Shown: one piece after another, positions 5,079 through 7,691 of the stretch
Layout: every line of letters begins with the position of its first letter
Position numbering within the stretch: position 1 is the first letter of the stretch
From: Chloroflexi bacterium RBG_16_72_14
GTDB taxonomy: Bacteria > Chloroflexota > Limnocylindria > Limnocylindrales > CSP1-4
Length of the DNA: 7,691 nucleotides
Reading direction: 5' to 3'
NCBI GenBank assembly: GCA_001797035.1
Contig: MGOE01000100.1
Coordinates: 1 to 7,691 of the forward strand
Notes under the pieces: generated by a model
The model's input: the letters and a program-made list of their open reading frames with translations, nothing else
The model's database searches: none
Told to the model about the DNA's origin: nothing
Made by a program: the position numbers and the translations under genes

Positions 5079-6293
5079 TCAGCTCCAGGCCCCGACGCCG
5101 ATCGCGAACAGCGCCGCGAACAGCCCGAGCAGGGCGACGACCCCGGCCAGCCGGATCACCACGGTCCCGCCGGCGCCGAAAGCCGGCACCGTCGCGCCCG
5201 GCAGGGGCCCCGGGCGGCGCCACAGCGAGCGCAGCGTGGGCACGTTGGTGGGCGCGACGAGGAGGCCCAGCCACAGCCCGGAGATCAGGCCGCCGATGTG
5301 GGCGAAGTTGTCGATGCCCCGCACGACGAACCCGAACAGGAGGTTGATCGCAAGCAGCCCGCCCAGCTGCCCGAGGAACGCGCGGCTCTGGCGGTCCAGG
5401 ACGGGGTGGTGGATCCGTTGCGCGGCGAACAGGAGCCCGAACAGGCCGAAGATCGCGCCCGACGCGCCGACGCCACCCCGCGACTCCCCCAACGCGAACG
5501 TCAGCAGCGACCCGCCGGCGGCGAACAGGAGGTAGAAGGCGAGGAACCGCCAGCGGCCGTACAGCTGCTCCACGAACGGCCCGGCCAGCCACAGGGCGTA
5601 CATGTTGAACAGCAGGTGGAAGGGCATGACATCAAGCGGGGCGTGGACGAGCGTCACGGTCCACAGCCGCCAGATCTCGCCCTGCGCGACCGCCACCTTG
5701 TCGAGCGCCAGGAGGTCGCCCAGCCGGGCACCCTCCGTCCCCGCGAAGTCCACGACCAGCGACGCGATCGTCGTGATCGCCACCAGGCCGATCGTGACCG
5801 ACGTGCCGACGTCGCCGCGGGCCCGGGCGAAGTACTTGCCGGCCGCGCCCTTGTCGCCCAGCTCCTTGGACAGCCAGCCGAGGCGCGACGCGATCTCCGG
5901 CCGGTCCGCGGACGGGGCGCGCCGGTCCGCCTCGCGGTAGGCGGTGATGGCCCCGCGCAGGTCGCCCGCCCGCACGCGTGCCGCCGCCACGTTACGCCAG
6001 GCGGGGTACGTGGACGGCGAGTCTGGCAGCCGGGTGGCCTCCTCCCAGGTCGCGAGGGCCCGGCCGTCCTCGTCCAGGCGGTGCCACGCCTCGCCCAGGC
6101 CCAGCAGTGCCGCGGCGGTGACGGAGGGGTCGTCGAAACCGATCACCCGCTGGTAGAGCCGGGCGGCGTCGACGAAGTCGGCCGAGGTCATCAGCTGGGC
6201 GGCGCGGTCGAGGGCGGCGAGCGCGACATCGCGCGGCAGGGGCCCGTCGTGGGACAGGGTGGCCTCGAGATCGAGGCCGAAGCGATCGGTCAT
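5079..6293 (-). CDS. Rhomboid family intramembrane serine protease with N-terminal TPR domain
   Basis: A 404-aa polytopic membrane protease. Residues about 23-160 are a soluble tetratricopeptide-like region of about four helical pairs (AARLYQRVIGFDDPS, ALLGLGEAWHRLDEDGRALATW, NVAAARVRAGDLRGAITAYREA, ASRLGWLSKELGDKGAAGKYFARA), likely a cytoplasmic protein-binding arm. The rhomboid core follows: a first helix near 163-182, the L1-type GEIWRLWTVTLVH at 205-217, HxxxN (His226, Asn230) in FHLLFNMYALW, GASGAIFG with the nucleophile Ser278, and NFAHIGG with catalytic His332. I count seven hydrophobic segments, the last (about 376-402) after the catalytic His, so a 6+1 layout. Catalytic residues are all present, so it should cleave membrane-spanning substrates; these are unknown. 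I chose the ATG at 6293 since the frame upstream overlaps the divergent promoter region and the SRAP gene. No Shine-Dalgarno sequence is seen; TACAGT lies 8 nt upstream. It is the first gene of a three-gene leftward operon, and its stop is 2 bp from the next start. Confidence 0.92.
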   Translation of the reverse strand: MTDRFGLDLEATLSHDGPLPRDVALAALDRAAQLMTSADFVDAARLYQRVIGFDDPSVTAAALLGLGEAWHRLDEDGRALATWEEATRLPDSPSTYPAWRNVAAARVRAGDLRGAITAYREADRRAPSADRPEIASRLGWLSKELGDKGAAGKYFARARGDVGTSVTIGLVAITTIASLVVDFAGTEGARLGDLLALDKVAVAQGEIWRLWTVTLVHAPLDVMPFHLLFNMYALWLAGPFVEQLYGRWRFLAFYLLFAAGGSLLTFALGESRGGVGASGAIFGLFGLLFAAQRIHHPVLDRQSRAFLGQLGGLLAINLLFGFVVRGIDNFAHIGGLISGLWLGLLVAPTNVPTLRSLWRRPGPLPGATVPAFGAGGTVVIRLAGVVALLGLFAALFAIGVGAWS

Positions 6294-6301
6294 CGGGAGC
6301 G

Positions 6302-6307
6302 ACTGTA
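6302..6307 (-). promoter_or_regulatory. Putative -10 box of the rhomboid operon (leaderless)
   Basis: TACAGT on the minus strand matches the TANNNT consensus and ends 8 nt before the ATG at 6293. Transcription would then start at or next to the ATG, fitting the absence of a ribosome-binding site. Confidence 0.4.
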
Positions 6308-6550
6308 CAGGAGGCGCCAGGGCATGGTCGCTCGCGGCGTCACGCGGCGCTCCCGGCTGGGCGGGAGGCCTACCCGGCCCGCACGGGCCTGGCTCCCCGG
6401 CGCGCCTGGAGCAGCCAGCGGTTCGTTGGGCGAGCAGCGTCGCGGTGCGCCCGTCGCAGTGCTCGCCACGCGAGCGGAGACCAGCTCCGGGGATCCTGGG
6501 TCCGCGGCCGGACAAGGAGACAGTGGCGATGGAGCCGCGGTCCGGGCGGA

Positions 6551-6556
6551 TAGACT
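6551..6556 (+). promoter_or_regulatory. Putative -10 box of the SRAP gene (leaderless)
   Basis: TAGACT matches TANNNT and ends 8 nt before the ATG at 6565, the same spacing as for the divergent rhomboid gene. The bases between (CGGGACCC) are not a plausible Shine-Dalgarno sequence at that distance, so a leaderless mRNA is likely. Confidence 0.45.
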
Positions 6557-6564
6557 CGGGACCC

Positions 6565-7263
6565 ATGTGCGGCCGGTTCACCCAGAAGCAGCCGACGTCC
6601 GAGATCGCGCGGATCTTCGAGGCCGAGGACCTCGCCGGCGATCCCGGCGAGCGGTACAACGTGGCGCCCACGGACGAGGCGGCGGTCGTCGTCCAGCGCG
6701 ACGACCGGCGGGCCGTCGTCCGGTACCGCTGGGGCCTCGTCCCGGGCTGGGCCGATGACCCGCGGATCGCGTCGCGCGCGTTCAATGCCCGCGCCGAGAC
6801 CCTGGCCACGAGCCCGCTGTTCCGCGACGCCTTCCGCCGCCGGCGGTGCCTCGTCCCCGTGGACGGCTTCTACGAGTGGCTGCGCCAGGGCTCGAAGCGG
6901 CAGCCGATGCGGATCCACGACCCCGAGGACCGCCTGCTCGCGCTGGCCGGCCTGTGGACCGGGCGCCAGGACGCCGTGACCGGCGAGTGGAACCGGACGT
7001 TCACGATCGTCACGACCCGGCCCAACGCGTTCATGACCCCGATCCACGACCGGATGCCGGTCGTCGTCCCGCTCGACGCCTGGGCCCGGTGGCTGGACCC
7101 GACCCCCGCCGAGCCCGGCGAGCTGCGGGCGCTGCTCGAGCCGAGCGACGACGTCGCGCTCGCCGCCTACCCGGTGCCCCCGCTCGTCAACAACGTGCGC
7201 AACGACGGCCCCGCGCTGATCGAGCGGCTGGCGGCCGAAGCCGAGCCGCTGACGCTCCTCTAG
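6565..7263 (+). CDS. yedK: SRAP domain protein (YedK/HMCES type), abasic-site DNA-protein crosslinker
   Basis: A complete 232-aa SOS-response-associated-peptidase (SRAP) family protein, normal length. In this family the second residue, a cysteine exposed after removal of Met1, forms a stable thiazolidine crosslink with abasic sites in single-stranded DNA and so shields them from cleavage. The start at 6565 is fixed by this: the protein opens MCGRFT with Cys2. Other hallmark residues are present: YNVAPT at 31-36, RYRWGLVPGWA at 53-63, FNARAET with Asn74 at 73-79, GFYEW with Glu104 at 101-105, and IHDRMP with His161 at 160-165. An upstream in-frame ATG at 6529 would bury Cys2 and is rejected. 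In many bacteria the gene is SOS-linked, but I see no SOS box and no polymerase or recA partner next to it. It diverges from the rhomboid operon and ends 11 bp from a convergent gene. Confidence 0.95.
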   Translation: MCGRFTQKQPTSEIARIFEAEDLAGDPGERYNVAPTDEAAVVVQRDDRRAVVRYRWGLVPGWADDPRIASRAFNARAETLATSPLFRDAFRRRRCLVPVDGFYEWLRQGSKRQPMRIHDPEDRLLALAGLWTGRQDAVTGEWNRTFTIVTTRPNAFMTPIHDRMPVVVPLDAWARWLDPTPAEPGELRALLEPSDDVALAAYPVPPLVNNVRNDGPALIERLAAEAEPLTLL

Positions 7264-7274
7264 CCGCGTCGCCG

Positions 7275-7691
7275 CTACTCGACCAGGCCGACCGCGGAGA
7301 TCTCCGCGTCCACGCCCGTCTCGCGCAGCACGTTGACCGTGCCGCCGCTGCCGTTGATCTTGAACGTGTTGGCGATGATCTGGTCCATGTTGAACACGCT
7401 GGCTGAGCCGTTCACCTTCACGTCGCCGGCCGGTGCATAGACGATCCCGCGGACCTCGGTAGCCTGTGCGCTGGAGCCGTTGAGGGTGATGTCGTCTCCG
7501 GCCAGGCTCACGTTCCGGTCCTGGAAGATCACGAGGTCGATGGTGGAGTCACCGAACGGGTAGTCGTACGGCTGGAGGTTGAGTGTCGCGCCGCCCCCGC
7601 CCAGCGTGATCGGGCCGGCCGGGCTGCCGGGCAGCTCGCTGTTGTAGATCAGGATGCCGCCACCGCCGACGCACGGCGGGGTCAACGGATC
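7275..7691 (-). CDS. C-terminal part of a surface/pilus-type protein with beta-strand repeats (5' end outside window)
   Basis: The last 138 residues of a leftward gene whose start lies beyond the right edge; the frame is open to the last base, so the TTG at 7685 need not be a start. The sequence is Gly/Asn/Val-rich with short beta-strand-like repeats: GPITLGGGGATLNLQPY, NVSLAGDDITLNGSSAQ, RGIVYAPAGDVKVNGSAS, QIIANTFKINGSGGTVNV. The pattern of G-x-V/I-Y-A-P-x-G-D/T-V/I-x-V-N-G followed by I-I-A-N-T-x-x-I-N-G resembles the C-terminal region of Tad/TadG- or PilX-type pilus-assembly proteins and of bactofilin-like beta-helices. I infer an exported, membrane-tethered protein, its anchor being upstream and out of view. 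No transmembrane helix or signal is in the visible part, so the function is a family-style guess. It converges on the SRAP gene with 11 bp between stops and no visible terminator. Confidence 0.7.
   Translation of the reverse strand, partial: DPLTPPCVGGGGILIYNSELPGSPAGPITLGGGGATLNLQPYDYPFGDSTIDLVIFQDRNVSLAGDDITLNGSSAQATEVRGIVYAPAGDVKVNGSASVFNMDQIIANTFKINGSGGTVNVLRETGVDAEISAVGLVE

Larger units (their letters stand above)
6294..6564. promoter_or_regulatory. Divergent intergenic promoter region
   Basis: This 271-bp region separates the leftward rhomboid operon from the rightward SRAP gene, so it must hold both promoters. A TANNNT box is visible for each: TACAGT on the minus strand (6307-6302) and TAGACT on the plus strand (6551-6556). 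Neither has a convincing -35 element at normal spacing; GCGACC 18 nt before TACAGT is a weak candidate. A 5-bp hairpin GGCCC / GGGCC sits at 6376-6389. I saw no actinobacterial SOS box (GAAC-N4-GTTC) and no small gene. Confidence 0.5.

Noticed and set aside
5077..5592. N-terminal extension of the MetE-like open frame into the rhomboid gene
   Set aside because: The extension is Arg/Ala/Pro-rich and overlaps the rhomboid transmembrane core in another frame. The GTG at 5076 with GGAG upstream is a better start.
6294..6564. SOS (LexA) box upstream of the SRAP gene
   Set aside because: I looked for GAAC-N4-GTTC-type palindromes and found none. The GGTTCG near 6420 has no matching left half.
5298..6758. 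486-aa plus-strand open frame opposite the rhomboid gene
   Set aside because: Low-complexity Arg/Gly/Gln composition, antisense to a protein with intact rhomboid catalytic motifs. Not coding.
6294..6809. Upstream extension of the rhomboid frame to 6809
   Set aside because: It would cross the divergent promoter region and run antisense to the 5' part of the SRAP gene. The added sequence has no domain character.

Overview
The window is a very GC-rich bacterial chromosomal segment (roughly 70% GC or more by eye) with strong G/C bias in third codon positions. This produces many long antisense shadow frames. The gene content is an XRE/nuclease-like fusion, a Tat-type exported GVxG-repeat protein, a TPR-rhomboid fusion, a MetE-like barrel, a class III aminotransferase, a SRAP protein and the end of a pilus-type surface protein. 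This points to a high-GC Chloroflexota (Limnocylindria-like) or Actinomycetota genome. The assignment is an inference, because no rRNA or marker gene is present.

Layout. Bases 1-306 hold no convincing gene. A 295-aa XRE-type DNA-binding protein with a PD-(D/E)xK-like C-terminal domain follows (307-1194, +). A short GC-hairpin spacer leads to a secreted GVxG-repeat protein (1319-2721, +) that is broken into two frames by an apparent single-base deletion at about 2118. It converges, over a 28-bp gap holding a near-perfect palindrome, on a leftward three-gene operon. That operon, in transcription order, is a TPR-rhomboid protease (6293-5079), a MetE C-terminal-like barrel protein (5076-4003) and a class III aminotransferase (4006-2750). 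The spacing is 2 bp between the first two genes and a 4-bp ATGA overlap between the last two. A 271-bp divergent promoter region separates the operon from a SRAP/YedK-type abasic-site crosslinking protein (6565-7263, +). The latter ends 11 bp from the tail of a leftward surface or pilus-type protein that runs off the right edge (7275-7691, -).

How they fit together. The rhomboid, MetE-like and aminotransferase genes look translationally coupled. The last two suggest amino-acid chemistry, but the MetE-like protein seems to have lost the zinc ligands of methionine synthase, so its reaction is unknown. The SRAP gene is a stand-alone DNA-repair gene. The SRAP and rhomboid genes both lack a Shine-Dalgarno sequence and have a TANNNT box exactly 8 nt before ATG, which suggests leaderless mRNAs. 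I found no CRISPR array, tRNA, rRNA, insertion sequence or clear defence island. The items most worth a second look are the frameshifted repeat protein, the zinc-less MetE-like/aminotransferase pair and the XRE-nuclease-like fusion.
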